Shown here: positions 28,035 through 36,026 of the stretch, piece by piece
Position numbering within the stretch: position 1 is the stretch's first letter
Layout of the letters: the number at the start of each line of letters is the position of its first letter
Assembly (NCBI RefSeq): GCF_000526995.1
Contig: NZ_AZUI01000001.1
Coordinates: 1,054,001 to 1,118,000 of the forward strand
DNA: 64,000 nt
Origin: Lacrimispora indolis DSM 755
GTDB lineage: Bacteria; Bacillota; Clostridia; Lachnospirales; Lachnospiraceae
Direction of reading: 5' to 3'
Notes under the pieces: generated by a model
The model's database searches: none
Told to the model about the DNA's origin: nothing
Seen by the model: only the letters and a program-made list of their open reading frames with translations
Program-made: the position numbers and the translations under genes

Positions 28035-28062
28035 TTGACAGAAAAAATTTGTCGTGTATAAT
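28035..28062 (+). promoter_or_regulatory. glnK promoter
   Basis: -35 TTGACA (28035-28040), 16-base spacer, -10 TATAAT (28057-28062), both perfect. Transcription should begin near 28070, about 10 bases before a terminator hairpin. Confidence 0.85.
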
Positions 28063-28079
28063 GTTGATATACTGAACAA

Positions 28080-28112
28080 GGGCGTTCCAAAACTGGAACC
28101 GCCCTTTTTTTG
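28080..28112 (+). terminator. Terminator-like hairpin in the glnK leader
   Basis: Stem GGGCGTTCCA / TGGAACCGCCC with loop AAAC and one bulge, followed by TTTTTTT. It lies between the glnK promoter and the glnK start, so it would cut most transcripts at about 40 bases unless read through. The tetraloop does not match the hexaloop of ANTAR-protein targets. Confidence 0.8.
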
Positions 28113-28139
28113 TAATCAAAATAGAGGAGGATGCGCTGT

Positions 28140-28478
28140 ATGAAAAAGTTGGAAATTATTATCAAGCCAGAAAAGCTTGAAAGCCTGAAGGCTATCCTGG
28201 AAGGCTGCAAGGTCAACGGAATAATGATCAGCAACGTCATGGGATATGGCAATCAGAAAGGTTACACACAGATGTACCGGGGTACCAAATATAATGTGAA
28301 CCTGCTTCCAAAGGTTAAGGTGGAAACCGTTGTACCAAAGGAACTGGCCGATCCCATCATTGATGCAGTAGTAAAGGAAATCAATACGGGCAATTACGGT
28401 GACGGCAAGATTTTTGTTTACGATGTGCAGGATGCAGTGCGGATCAGAACCGGCGAACACGGCCGGGAGGCTTTGTAG
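28140..28478 (+). CDS. glnK: P-II nitrogen regulatory protein
   Basis: Trimeric sensor of ATP/ADP and 2-oxoglutarate that controls ammonium uptake. 112 residues from the ATG at 28140; the ATG at 28131 overlaps the GGAGG site and is rejected. T-loop residue Tyr51 is conserved (in GTKYNVNLLPK), preceded by GYGNQKGYTQMYRG. The C-terminal signature GKIFVYDVQDAVRIRTGE is intact. It sits before amtB with a terminator between, the usual pairing of sensor and channel. Confidence 0.96.
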   Translation: MKKLEIIIKPEKLESLKAILEGCKVNGIMISNVMGYGNQKGYTQMYRGTKYNVNLLPKVKVETVVPKELADPIIDAVVKEINTGNYGDGKIFVYDVQDAVRIRTGEHGREAL

Positions 28479-28532
28479 TTCCCAGAAGGAGCTGACATTT
28501 AATTTCATACAGAATGGAAATAAACTATCAAC

Positions 28533-28575
28533 GGGGATAATTGCTTTTTTAAGCGGTTATCCCCTGTTTTTATTC
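28533..28575 (+). terminator. Terminator between glnK and amtB
   Basis: Stem GGGGATAATTGC / GCGGTTATCCCC followed by TGTTTTTATT. amtB would be reached only by read-through or by its own unseen promoter. Confidence 0.8.
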
Positions 28576-28617
28576 TTGTGAAGGCAATGATTCCATCAAA
28601 AAATATTAGGAGGAGTT

Positions 28618-29835
28618 ATGATTATGGAAAATACAACTTTATTACTGAATGTTATTTGGACCATGCTGGCCGCAATTCTGGTTTATTTCATGCAGGCAGG
28701 TTTTGCCCTGGTAGAAACAGGGTTCACAAGGGCAAAAAATGCGGGGAACATCTGCATGAAGAACATGATGGACTTTGTTCTCGGAACCCTCTTCTACTTT
28801 ATCCTGGGCTTTCCCCTGATGTTTGGAGGCAATGTGGCAGGCCTTTTCGGCAATTCCGGATTCTTTAATCCCTATTCTCTGGCAGACGGAAACGGCTTAT
28901 TCAACGGTCTTCCCATTGCTGTATTCATGATTTTCCAAACCGTATTCTGTGCCACCTCCGCTACCATTGTTTCAGGAGCTATGGCAGAGCGCACAAAATT
29001 TGCTTCTTACCTGGTCTACTCGGCAGCCATCAGCGTGGTCATTTATCCCATAACCGGACACTGGATCTGGGGAGGCGGCTGGTTAGCCGACATGGGATTC
29101 CACGACTTTGCAGGCTCTACTGCAGTCCATATGGTAGGCGGCGTCTGCGCCCTGGTAGGAGCTAAAATCGTCGGCCCCCGCATTGGGAAATACAACGAAG
29201 ACGGGACTGCAAACGCAATTCCCGGTCACAACATTCCCCTGGGCGTATTGGGCGTCTTCATTCTCTGGTTCTGCTGGTTCGGGTTTAACTGCGGCTCCAC
29301 AACTGCTGCCACCACCACTCTCGGTAACATCGCCATGACAACCAACCTGGCTGCTGCCGCTTCTACTCTGGCCACTCTCCTGTTTACCTGGGTGCGTTAC
29401 GGCAAGCCTGACGTATCCATGACATTAAACGGTTCCCTGGCCGGTCTGGTAGCCGTTACTGCAGGCTGTGATGTGGTGACTCCCTACGAAGCCATCATCA
29501 TTGGAGTAATTGCTGGTTTTGCAGTGGTTCTTGCCATTGAATTCATTGATAAAAAAGCCAAAATCGATGACCCTGTGGGCGCTGTGGGCGTTCATGGATT
29601 CTGCGGACTTCTGGGCACACTGCTGACCGGTATCTTTGGGGAGGGATGCAATTTCCTGACACAGTTAGTGGGCGTTGCTTCTGTTCTGGTCTATACGTCC
29701 ATAGCGGCATTTATCATCTTTACTCTGCTTAAGAAAACCATAGGCTTAAGAGTTTCCGATCAGGAACAGCTGGACGGTCTGGATTTACATGAACACGGCA
29801 TGAACGCCTATTCAGGCTTCCGGATCGATAAATAA
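28618..29835 (+). CDS. amtB: Ammonium transporter
   Basis: 405 residues, eleven predicted membrane helices in the Amt/Mep/Rh pattern. The opening MQAGFALVETGFTRAKNAGNICMKN and the DFAGSTAVHMVGG motif (with the first pore His) are diagnostic; the second pore His is in VGVHGFCGLLG. Carries ammonium/ammonia across the cell membrane and is blocked by GlnK. AGGAGGAG lies 4 bases before the ATG at 28618 and 10 before a second ATG at 28624, so either may be used. Confidence 0.96.
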   Translation: MIMENTTLLLNVIWTMLAAILVYFMQAGFALVETGFTRAKNAGNICMKNMMDFVLGTLFYFILGFPLMFGGNVAGLFGNSGFFNPYSLADGNGLFNGLPIAVFMIFQTVFCATSATIVSGAMAERTKFASYLVYSAAISVVIYPITGHWIWGGGWLADMGFHDFAGSTAVHMVGGVCALVGAKIVGPRIGKYNEDGTANAIPGHNIPLGVLGVFILWFCWFGFNCGSTTAATTTLGNIAMTTNLAAAASTLATLLFTWVRYGKPDVSMTLNGSLAGLVAVTAGCDVVTPYEAIIIGVIAGFAVVLAIEFIDKKAKIDDPVGAVGVHGFCGLLGTLLTGIFGEGCNFLTQLVGVASVLVYTSIAAFIIFTLLKKTIGLRVSDQEQLDGLDLHEHGMNAYSGFRIDK

Positions 29836-29870
29836 TCCGCTTTTTCTCATATTTATATTACTTCCCTAAT

Positions 29871-29895
29871 CCCCCGGCAGAAATTCTGCCGGGGG
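29871..29895 (+). terminator. amtB terminator
   Basis: Perfect stem CCCCCGGCAG / CTGCCGGGGG with loop AAATT; the tail (AACTTTCT) is only weakly T-rich. Confidence 0.65.
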
Positions 29896-29940
29896 AACTT
29901 TCTAAACAGCTTTTTGGTGCCCTGTAAGCATAATAAAAGA

Positions 29941-29990
29941 GCATGTTCCAAAGCTATGGATTATATACTCATAGCCTTGGAACATGCCCT
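29941..29990. terminator. Second hairpin between amtB and the alarmone synthetase gene
   Basis: Stem GCATGTTCCAAAGCTATG / CATAGCCTTGGAACATGC (one mismatch). T-rich flanks on the plus strand and TCTTTTATT on the minus strand suit termination of the minus-strand gene at 30007. Confidence 0.65.
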
Positions 29991-30006
29991 ATCTTATTTT
30001 GCTTCC

Positions 30007-30585
30007 TCAGAGGAATTCTTCCATCTCCATCTCCATCTGCCTTAAGGCCAGGGCATATCCCTTGAATTCTTCTGCCGCCCGTTCCTTCTTTTCCCCCTTA
30101 TAGCAGATACGGTGCTCCATGCTGGCCCATAAGTCCATGGACATGGTGCGCAGCTGTATTTCTACCGGATAATATTCCATGCCGTCAGTGTGATAGACCG
30201 GAACTCCAAAAACAATGTGGAAGCTCCTATATCCGTTGGGCTTTGGGTTTGCAATATAATCACATTCTTTTATGACCACAATATCCGACTGCTTCTTTAA
30301 CAGGCATACAATGGCATAAATATCTCTTACAAAATAACAGATGACCCGGATTCCGGCAATATCCGTCAGATAGTTTCTGGCCGAATCCGCACTGGCCTCA
30401 TATCCGTTCTTCTCCAGCTTATTCTCAATACTTTCTTTTTGTTTGATTCTGTGTTGGACATGATGGATGGGGTAATTCTGATTCTTCCTTCTGTAATCTT
30501 TGTTCAGCACATCCACTCTGACACGGATATTTTTAAGTGCATCCTCATAGGGCTGGATAAAACAGAGATACTCTTCTTCAGTCAT
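30007..30585 (-). CDS. Small alarmone synthetase (RelP/RelQ-like)
   Basis: 192 residues, only the (p)ppGpp synthetase domain; no HD hydrolase, TGS or ACT domain. Motifs: DIAGIRVICYFVRDIYAIV, NPKPNGYRSFHIVF (substrate loop) and VEIQLRTMSMDLWASMEHRI with the catalytic Glu-Gln-Arg line. It makes (p)ppGpp from GTP/GDP and ATP, usually under transcriptional control in stress. Single gene with GGAGG before the ATG and its own terminator. RelP versus RelQ cannot be settled by eye. Confidence 0.92.
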   Translation of the reverse strand: MTEEEYLCFIQPYEDALKNIRVRVDVLNKDYRRKNQNYPIHHVQHRIKQKESIENKLEKNGYEASADSARNYLTDIAGIRVICYFVRDIYAIVCLLKKQSDIVVIKECDYIANPKPNGYRSFHIVFGVPVYHTDGMEYYPVEIQLRTMSMDLWASMEHRICYKGEKKERAAEEFKGYALALRQMEMEMEEFL

Positions 30586-30671
30586 ATTCCACCTCCCAGG
30601 TATTTCCTTGTCCAGTTATTAAGTATATCTTTTTTTTGTGTCCATATGGTGTCCATAGTATAAAATCCCCA

Positions 30672-30714
30672 TAAAAACAGCCGGACAGGAATGCATGAGC
30701 GGTCCCGTCCGGCT
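30672..30714 (-). terminator. Terminator of the YesL-type gene
   Basis: Minus strand stem AGCCGGAC / GTCCGGCT followed by GTTTTTAT. Confidence 0.8.
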
Positions 30715-30734
30715 GACAGCAGGAATTATTCCTG

Positions 30735-31511
30735 TCAGTCTTGTGTTTTTTGAACTTCTGATTCTTCTTTCTCTGCTGCTTCTCCCTCATGCTCATCGCC
30801 CTTTGCCATGAGAATAGTGCTTACAGGCTCGTCCTCATCTGCAAACAGGGGTCTCAGCTCATCATCATTCCTCTCCTCTTCCTTAGGCATGTACAGACTG
30901 AACACAGGAGACAGGATATAGGAATTGATGAACGCCAGCAGCGGAAAGCCAAACAGCATGAATATCATCAGCATCGGCGGCACCATGAATACGAAGGCAG
31001 CTGCTACCAGCACACCGTCAATGGCAATCATTCCGATGGTGCGGAACAAATGACGCAGGGACATGAAAAATGCATTAAAAAAGGTTCGCTTTACTGAGTT
31101 GAAAAATCTGGCCTGAAGCGGGAAAATATACGTAAAAACAGCCGCATAAATAAGAACCATTGCCAGGAACACCGTAAGCATTACGGTCCGGAATGCCCCG
31201 GAACCTGTAAACAATCTGGTGAAGAAGTATACATCGATCCCAAGGATCACTCCTACGGCCAGGAGAATGAGCCAGATCACCGTGGACTGTTTGAAATTTT
31301 CTTTAAACGATTTAAAAAAAGAGCGGATGGTGTATCCATCATCATCTCTTGCAAGTTTCAGGGTCACATAATATACGGCTGTGGTAGAAGCACCGATGGT
31401 AAAAATCGGAATGCTGCATATCAGCCACAGGATATTTAAAATAATCAAATCTCCAAATTTACCGATAAACCGCCATACCGGATTATCATAATTAAAAAAA
31501 CCAGAAAACAT
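30735..31511 (-). CDS. YesL-family (DUF624) membrane protein
   Basis: 258 residues with about five membrane helices. The opening FFNYDNPVWRFIGKFGDLIILNILWLICSIPIFTIGASTTAVYYVTLKL is the DUF624 hallmark. The last 50 residues are an acidic cytosolic tail (DEDEPVSTILMAKGDEHEGEAAEKEE), which is not part of the core domain. DUF624 proteins often lie beside carbohydrate ABC transporters, but none is adjacent here. Molecular role unknown. Confidence 0.88.
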   Translation of the reverse strand: MFSGFFNYDNPVWRFIGKFGDLIILNILWLICSIPIFTIGASTTAVYYVTLKLARDDDGYTIRSFFKSFKENFKQSTVIWLILLAVGVILGIDVYFFTRLFTGSGAFRTVMLTVFLAMVLIYAAVFTYIFPLQARFFNSVKRTFFNAFFMSLRHLFRTIGMIAIDGVLVAAAFVFMVPPMLMIFMLFGFPLLAFINSYILSPVFSLYMPKEEERNDDELRPLFADEDEPVSTILMAKGDEHEGEAAEKEESEVQKTQD

Positions 31512-31546
31512 ATGTTTTTCCCCTTCTCATAACGGCGTTAAAGGAT

Positions 31547-31575
31547 ATTATAACGGATTTGCCCTTAAAATGCAA
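31547..31575 (-). promoter_or_regulatory. Promoter of the YesL-type gene
   Basis: Minus strand -35 TTGCAT (31575-31570), 17-base spacer, -10 TATAAT (31552-31547). Confidence 0.75.
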
Positions 31576-31635
31576 ACGTTCTTTCTTATTTCACTAAATT
31601 TTTATAATTATTTTAATGATTTTTTTCTGTTGTGT

Positions 31636-31805
31636 GATATAATGAGCGCAAGAGAGCGAAGAGGAGCTTGCTCCTCGGCGCGAACGGCGAATGTTGATCA
31701 TGATTCGTAGAATCATGATATAATGAGCGCAAGAGAACGAAGAGGAGCTTGCTCCTCGGCGCGAAGGTTGAATGTTGATCATGAACCCCAGGTTCATAAT
31801 ATAAT
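31636..31805 (+). repeat. 81-bp tandem hairpin repeat carrying TATAAT boxes
   Basis: Two units of exactly 81 bases (starting 31636 and 31717) plus the start of a third. Each unit has GATATAATGAGCGCAAGAG, a perfect hairpin GAGGAG-CTTG-CTCCTC, GGCGCGAA, TTGATC and a second hairpin. The second hairpin is GATTC-GTA-GAATC in unit 1 and GAACC-CCA-GGTTC in unit 2: both arms changed together. A TATAAT hexamer recurs at each unit boundary, the last about 40 bases before the next gene. Confidence 0.85.
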
Positions 31806-31844
31806 CAATAATACTTGCAATTAATAAAGAAAGAGGTTTGAATC

Positions 31845-32546
31845 ATGACCCCATACGAGGAAAAAAGCCTAAAGGATACCCTGCGGGAAGAGCGGAACAA
31901 AATAAAAAGTATGAACCCAAAGGACAGACCCTGGTACATCTGGGAGTATTACAGGATTCCCATTATCATCGTCATCGTGGCAATCATCCTTATCTCTTCC
32001 ATTGGCTCAGCCGTCTATAACAACCGGTTTGAAACCGCCCTTTCCTGTGTCATTTTAAACAGCAGCCCAACAGGTGAAGCCGATTCTGTAGATGAATACT
32101 TTAACCAGGGCTTCCGACAGTACATTGGCCTTAAGGAGGATGCAAAGATCGATGTGGACTACTCCATGTCTCCCACCTTTGATGAATCCTCCATGAATGA
32201 ATTTACCTATGCGCAGCTGGCCAAACTCACCGCCATGATATCCAGCCAGGGACTGGATGTTATGATCGGAAAGCCGGATACCATAGACCATTTCGGGGAA
32301 ATGGGCGGGTTTTTGGACTTAAAAGAACTCCTCCCTGCCGATTTTTACGACAAGGTGAAGGAAAACCTCTATTTTGTGACCAATCAGGAAACAGGAGAAA
32401 AAATAGGTTGCGGCCTTCTCATGGAAGGTACGGATTTCTGTGAAAAAACCGGCCTCGCCATAGATACCCCGATCCTTGCAGTTATGAGCAATTCCACTCA
32501 TACAGACACATCCCTGGATCTGATCCGCTATGTGTTCGGGCAATAA
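31845..32546 (+). CDS. Membrane-anchored protein of unknown function
   Basis: 233 residues. Cytosolic N-terminus rich in charged residues (about 1-34), then one membrane helix (YRIPIIIVIVAIILISSIGSAVY, about 36-58), then an extracytoplasmic domain of about 170 residues (NNRFETALSCVILNSSPTGEADSVDEYFNQGF...). The outer part loosely recalls a solute-binding fold (MIGKPDTIDHFGEMGGFLDLKELLP), but no transporter is adjacent. I do not recognise a family. Start ATG after AAAGAGG. Its 3' end overlaps the convergent GNAT gene by 65 bases. Confidence 0.75.
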   Translation: MTPYEEKSLKDTLREERNKIKSMNPKDRPWYIWEYYRIPIIIVIVAIILISSIGSAVYNNRFETALSCVILNSSPTGEADSVDEYFNQGFRQYIGLKEDAKIDVDYSMSPTFDESSMNEFTYAQLAKLTAMISSQGLDVMIGKPDTIDHFGEMGGFLDLKELLPADFYDKVKENLYFVTNQETGEKIGCGLLMEGTDFCEKTGLAIDTPILAVMSNSTHTDTSLDLIRYVFGQ

Positions 32547-33231
32547 AGCGAAACCCCAAACCCTCCGCCAGCTTTATGGATGCATGATTTCCTTCATGGA
32601 TCCTTGCATAAATCCTCTCTGAAACAGCTGCGGCACCATAGGAAAGGATTGCCCTGCAGGCCTCCTTCCCATACCCGTTCCGCCTATATGGAGAAAAGAT
32701 GTGATATCCCAGTTCCACCGGGGTATCATTATTTTTTGCTGCCTCTAAAAATTCTTCCTGCCCGTCAAGGTCTAAATTGCAGATTCCTGCCCTTCCCACA
32801 AGCCGCCCTGTGCTATGGTCAACCAAAGCCCAGATACCGTATTCATAAAAGCCGTATTGATGCCTGATGTAAGCTGTTAAGGATTCTTTCTTTAAAAATA
32901 AAGCTTCTGGCATCCCGGCCTCAGACTCCACCGGCATAGCAGCAAAATCATGAGGCACAAACTCCCGGATCAACAGCCTCTTGGTTCTGGCAATATTCCA
33001 TGGAAGCCCCTCTTTTCTCCGGACGACCCGTTCTAGTAATCCAGCATCAATGTCTTCAGGAGCTTCCACCACATAGGCCGCAGGTGCAAGATTCTGATCC
33101 GCCCGTTGACCGTCCCATAAACCAACGATGGCCCTGCCTTCCGCAAAAGCAGAACGCAGGGCCTCATGATCATCGGATATGGTAACCTGGAAAACTTTTC
33201 CTTCTACTGTGATTTCTTGTTCCCAGGTCAT
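32482..33231 (-). CDS. GNAT-family acetyltransferase with N-terminal extension
   Basis: 249 residues from the ATG at 33231 (GGAGA upstream; the longer frame would start within ppiB). Residues 1-85 are an extension of unknown fold. The GNAT domain follows: TKRLLIREFVPHDF, then WALVDHSTGRLVGRAGICNL, the acetyl-CoA loop GYHIFSPYRRNGYGKEACRAIL (Q/RxxGxG/A motif as RRNGYG) and IHEGNHASIKLAEGLGFRF. It resembles RimJ/RimL-type enzymes that acetylate protein N-termini or small amines. Starts 4 bases after the ppiB stop, so it is co-transcribed with ppiB. Confidence 0.85.
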   Translation of the reverse strand: MTWEQEITVEGKVFQVTISDDHEALRSAFAEGRAIVGLWDGQRADQNLAPAAYVVEAPEDIDAGLLERVVRRKEGLPWNIARTKRLLIREFVPHDFAAMPVESEAGMPEALFLKKESLTAYIRHQYGFYEYGIWALVDHSTGRLVGRAGICNLDLDGQEEFLEAAKNNDTPVELGYHIFSPYRRNGYGKEACRAILSYGAAAVSERIYARIHEGNHASIKLAEGLGFRFIARTHSGSDPGMCLYEWNCS

Positions 33232-33235
33232 TTTC

Positions 33236-33754
33236 TTAGCAGGTCTCCGGTTCCGGATACTCTTCTCCAAAGGTCTCCACGGTCATGGACTGGATCTTCT
33301 GCTCTTTCATAGGGCGGTCATTGTAATCTGTTTTCACATCAGCAATTTTATTTACAATATCCATGCCTTCCGTGATCTTACCAAATGCAGCATAAGAGCC
33401 ATCTAAATGGGGAGATGCCTTGTGCATGATGAAAAACTGGGAGCCGGCAGAATCGGGGTGCATGGCTCTTGCCATGGAAAGCACTCCCTCTGAATGCTTG
33501 AATGCATTGGAAACGCCGTTCTGGCTGAACTCTCCCTTAATAGAATAGCCGGGGCCGCCTGTTCCGCTTCCCTCCGGGCAGCCGCCCTGAATCATAAATC
33601 CATTGATAACTCTGTGGAAGATCAGTCCGTTATAAAAGCCTTTCTTTATAAGACTGATAAAATTATTTACTGTGTTTGGTGCAATTTCCGGATAAAGCTC
33701 TGCTTTCATTACATCGCCGTTATCCATTGTAATCGTAACAACCGGATTTTTCAT
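33236..33754 (-). CDS. ppiB: Cyclophilin-type peptidyl-prolyl isomerase
   Basis: Cytosolic prolyl cis-trans isomerase; 172 residues, no signal peptide. Signature FHRVINGFMIQGG with the active Arg, then GSQFFIMHKASPHLDGSYAAFGKI. Near the start it has the usual PEIAPNTVNNFISLIKKGFYNGLIFHRV. First gene of ppiB-GNAT. Its leader carries two tandem copies of the two-hairpin leader repeat (33762-33868). Confidence 0.96.
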   Translation of the reverse strand: MKNPVVTITMDNGDVMKAELYPEIAPNTVNNFISLIKKGFYNGLIFHRVINGFMIQGGCPEGSGTGGPGYSIKGEFSQNGVSNAFKHSEGVLSMARAMHPDSAGSQFFIMHKASPHLDGSYAAFGKITEGMDIVNKIADVKTDYNDRPMKEQKIQSMTVETFGEEYPEPETC

Positions 33755-33761
33755 GTTTTTT

Positions 33762-33868
33762 CCCTTTCTTCTTTATTGCCCATATATTTTGGCATAAAGG
33801 TATACCTGTAAGGTATTTTCTCTTCCCTACCCGTATTCTCCGGGCTTAAAGGTATGCCTGTAAAGGCA
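33762..33868 (-). repeat. Two diverged copies of the leader repeat before ppiB
   Basis: In ppiB sense, the distal copy has hairpin GCCTTTACAGGC, core ATACCTTTAAGCCC, and a second hairpin GCCC...GGGT. The proximal copy has hairpin TACCTTACAGGTA, core TACCTTTATGCC, loop, GGGCA and AAGAAGAAAGGG. Stem 1 changed on both sides (GCC/GGC to ACC/GGT) and stayed paired. The purine tail of the proximal copy is the ppiB ribosome site. Confidence 0.8.
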
Positions 33869-34081
33869 CTTTTTGCGTCAGATTCCGCATATGGCTATAT
33901 TTTATCAAATACTCATGGGTTTGTACAGCCCCATTTGAAAACATACACTTACCGGCTTTTTCAAAAGCGCTGCTTTAGATTCCTCCTCTTTGTGATCTGA
34001 CAAAAATAGTATATATCAAACTTTTTGTTTTATTATTTGCCGATATATATAAAGTTTTTCTTTATCTTTAAAACATTTTGT
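33869..34081. other. Spacer between ppiB leader and YheO-type gene
   Basis: About 210 AT-rich bases without a supported gene. A TAAAAT -10-like box on the minus strand near 33900 may serve ppiB. Nothing else recognised. Confidence 0.4.
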
Positions 34082-34110
34082 TTGACCATATTTAGAATAA
34101 ATGATAAAAT
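34082..34110 (+). promoter_or_regulatory. Promoter of the YheO-type regulator gene
   Basis: -35 TTGACC (34082-34087), 17-base spacer, -10 TAAAAT (34105-34110). Confidence 0.7.
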
Positions 34111-34152
34111 AAAGACAATTGCAAAGCTTATAAAAGTAAAAGGAGGTGTTAT

Positions 34153-34812
34153 ATGAAATCCATTTATGATAATTGGGATTTCTGGCAAAAGTTATTAAGT
34201 ATGTTAGAAAACCAATTTGGCAATCGGTGTGAAATAATTTTACATGATTTAACGAAAGATTATGCCCACACCGTTGTGGATATTCGTAATGGCCATATTA
34301 CCGGGCGAAAGGTAGGAGACTGCGGCAGCAACCTTGGCCTGGAAGTGCTTCGCGGGGAGGTAAAAGATGGGGACCGTTACAATTATGTGGTACATACACC
34401 AGACGGAAAAATCCTCCGTTCCTCCACAATGTTTCTGTATGATGAGGACAAACGGGCAATTGGTTCTCTGTGCATTAATCTTGATATTACCCAGACCATC
34501 GCCATGGAAGGTTTTCTGCATCAATATAACGGCTATATTCCGGACGCAGAGCCTAAAAAGCAGGAAAAAGAAACATTTGCCGGTAATATCAGCGATGTCC
34601 TTGATTTTCTGATTGGACAGGCTGCAGAATTAAGTGAAAAATCAGTGGAGGAAATGAGCCGTAATGAAAAAATACGTTTTGTTGGCTATCTGGATGCAAA
34701 AGGTGCTTTTTTAATCACAAAAGCCAGCGACCGTGTTTGTGATTATCTGAAAATCTCACGATTTACCCTTTATAACTATCTGGATCTGGCCAGAACCGAA
34801 AAAAAGGAATAA
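34153..34812 (+). CDS. YheO-like PAS/helix-turn-helix regulator
   Basis: 219 residues. N-terminal YheO-type PAS domain (about 15-120; blocks CEIILHDL, GCGSNLGLEVL-like and YDEDKRAIGSLCINLDIT), then a C-terminal HTH_22 domain (about 160-215: GAFLITKASDRVCDYLKISRFTLYNYLD). Family members such as DauR repress amino-acid or aldonate-type catabolic genes. It is followed 79 bases later by an amidohydrolase, and the pair lies beside the galactonate genes, so a catabolic regulator is likely (inference). GGAGG before the ATG. Confidence 0.87.
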   Translation: MKSIYDNWDFWQKLLSMLENQFGNRCEIILHDLTKDYAHTVVDIRNGHITGRKVGDCGSNLGLEVLRGEVKDGDRYNYVVHTPDGKILRSSTMFLYDEDKRAIGSLCINLDITQTIAMEGFLHQYNGYIPDAEPKKQEKETFAGNISDVLDFLIGQAAELSEKSVEEMSRNEKIRFVGYLDAKGAFLITKASDRVCDYLKISRFTLYNYLDLARTEKKE

Positions 34813-34891
34813 GGTTAAAAACTATGAGTATTTACGAGGAACTCTGTGGATATTGGAGAGAATCAGTTTTTAATGGGAAAGGAGCCCTCTT

Positions 34892-35971
34892 ATGAATACC
34901 CCCCAAGTGGTCCGGTATTATGATGCTTCCAGAAATCAATTCTGCAATGGATTACTTCATGGAGAAGACCAGACTTATCATGTTGACCACATGAATGACG
35001 GCCCAGCAGAATCAAACCTTTTTTTAAGTCCGGGATGGATTGATATGCATACACATATTTTTGATGGTTTCGGCCTGTTTGGCACCAATGCCGATGACAT
35101 CGGTTATAAGACCGGCACCTGTCTCTTAGTGGATGCAGGAACCGTCGGAGAGTTTACATACCATGGCTTTACCACCTATGTTGCTCCGACCATACAAACC
35201 AAGTATAAACTATTTTTATGCATCAGCCCTATTGGGGTTATATTTCATCACGACTACAATGCCATGGAGTACCTTAATGGGGACCGTTGTGCCCAGTTTA
35301 TCCGGGATCACATAGACCTGATCACAGGTGTTAAGGTGCGCATGGGCAGTGAGACAATCCGGCACGAGGGCCTGGAACCCTTAAAGCTGGCAAGTGAGGC
35401 CGCCAGGAAGGCCGGGGTCCCTATGATGGTTCATGCAGGCGGAAATCCGCCCTATTTAAAGGACATGGAGCCATACTTTGAAAAAGGAGATATTATTACC
35501 CATGTGTTTAACGGGAGGGGTAAGGACTGCTGGAACCCGGACGGTACTCCTTCAACAGCCCTCCAAAAGCTGATTGATAAAGGTGTATGGCTGGATATTG
35601 GCCATGGAAGCAGCAGTTTTGATTTTCATGTATTTGAAAATGCCTTAAAGCATCCCCTTCCACACCTTCTCATGGGTACGGACTTACATCAGTCCTCAGT
35701 CAAAAAACTGGTCAAAAATATGGGCTGCCTCCTCTCAAAGTTATACGGCTGCGGTGTTCCTTTGGAGGAAATCATGTACGGAGTGACCGCCGGACCTGCC
35801 AAAGCATTGGGACTTACCGACTGGTGCGATTTACGGAATGTAAAAAATGCAACCCTTTTCCGTATCCTTGACCATACGGAAACCTATGAGGACTGTCAGG
35901 GTAATTCCCGCATTTTCCACAAAGCAATCCAACCGGACGGAGTTATTTTAAATGGAAAAGCCATGTTTTGA
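34892..35971 (+). CDS. Amidohydrolase/deacetylase-family metal-dependent hydrolase
   Basis: 359 residues, dihydroorotase-like TIM-barrel hydrolase. Metal ligands are visible: His53-x-His55 (GWIDMHTHIFDG), a probable carboxylated Lys148 (TGVKVRMG), His181 (MMVHAGGN), His204 (ITHVFNG) and Asp264 (MGTDLHQS). Relatives are annotated as amidohydrolase/deacetylase and occur with KDPG-aldolase-like genes in aminosugar-acid catabolism. That fits this neighbourhood, but the substrate is not known. GGAG before the ATG; ends at a perfect terminator. Confidence 0.85.
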   Translation: MNTPQVVRYYDASRNQFCNGLLHGEDQTYHVDHMNDGPAESNLFLSPGWIDMHTHIFDGFGLFGTNADDIGYKTGTCLLVDAGTVGEFTYHGFTTYVAPTIQTKYKLFLCISPIGVIFHHDYNAMEYLNGDRCAQFIRDHIDLITGVKVRMGSETIRHEGLEPLKLASEAARKAGVPMMVHAGGNPPYLKDMEPYFEKGDIITHVFNGRGKDCWNPDGTPSTALQKLIDKGVWLDIGHGSSSFDFHVFENALKHPLPHLLMGTDLHQSSVKKLVKNMGCLLSKLYGCGVPLEEIMYGVTAGPAKALGLTDWCDLRNVKNATLFRILDHTETYEDCQGNSRIFHKAIQPDGVILNGKAMF

Positions 35972-35982
35972 TTTCAATGCAA

Positions 35983-36026
35983 TGATATAATAAAAAACCG
36001 CACTTTGGCGGTTTTTTATTATATCA
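35983..36026. terminator. Perfect bidirectional terminator
   Basis: A 19-bp perfect stem: TGATATAATAAAAAACCGC (35983-36001) and its complement (36008-36026) around a 6-base loop. It ends the amidohydrolase on the plus strand and the IclR gene on the minus strand. The IclR stop codon (36019-36021) lies inside the right arm. Confidence 0.93.

Noticed and set aside
31594-31797. Minus-strand open frame over the 81-bp repeats
   Set aside because: The peptide only mirrors the hairpin repeat (repeated RRGASSSS); no ribosome site.
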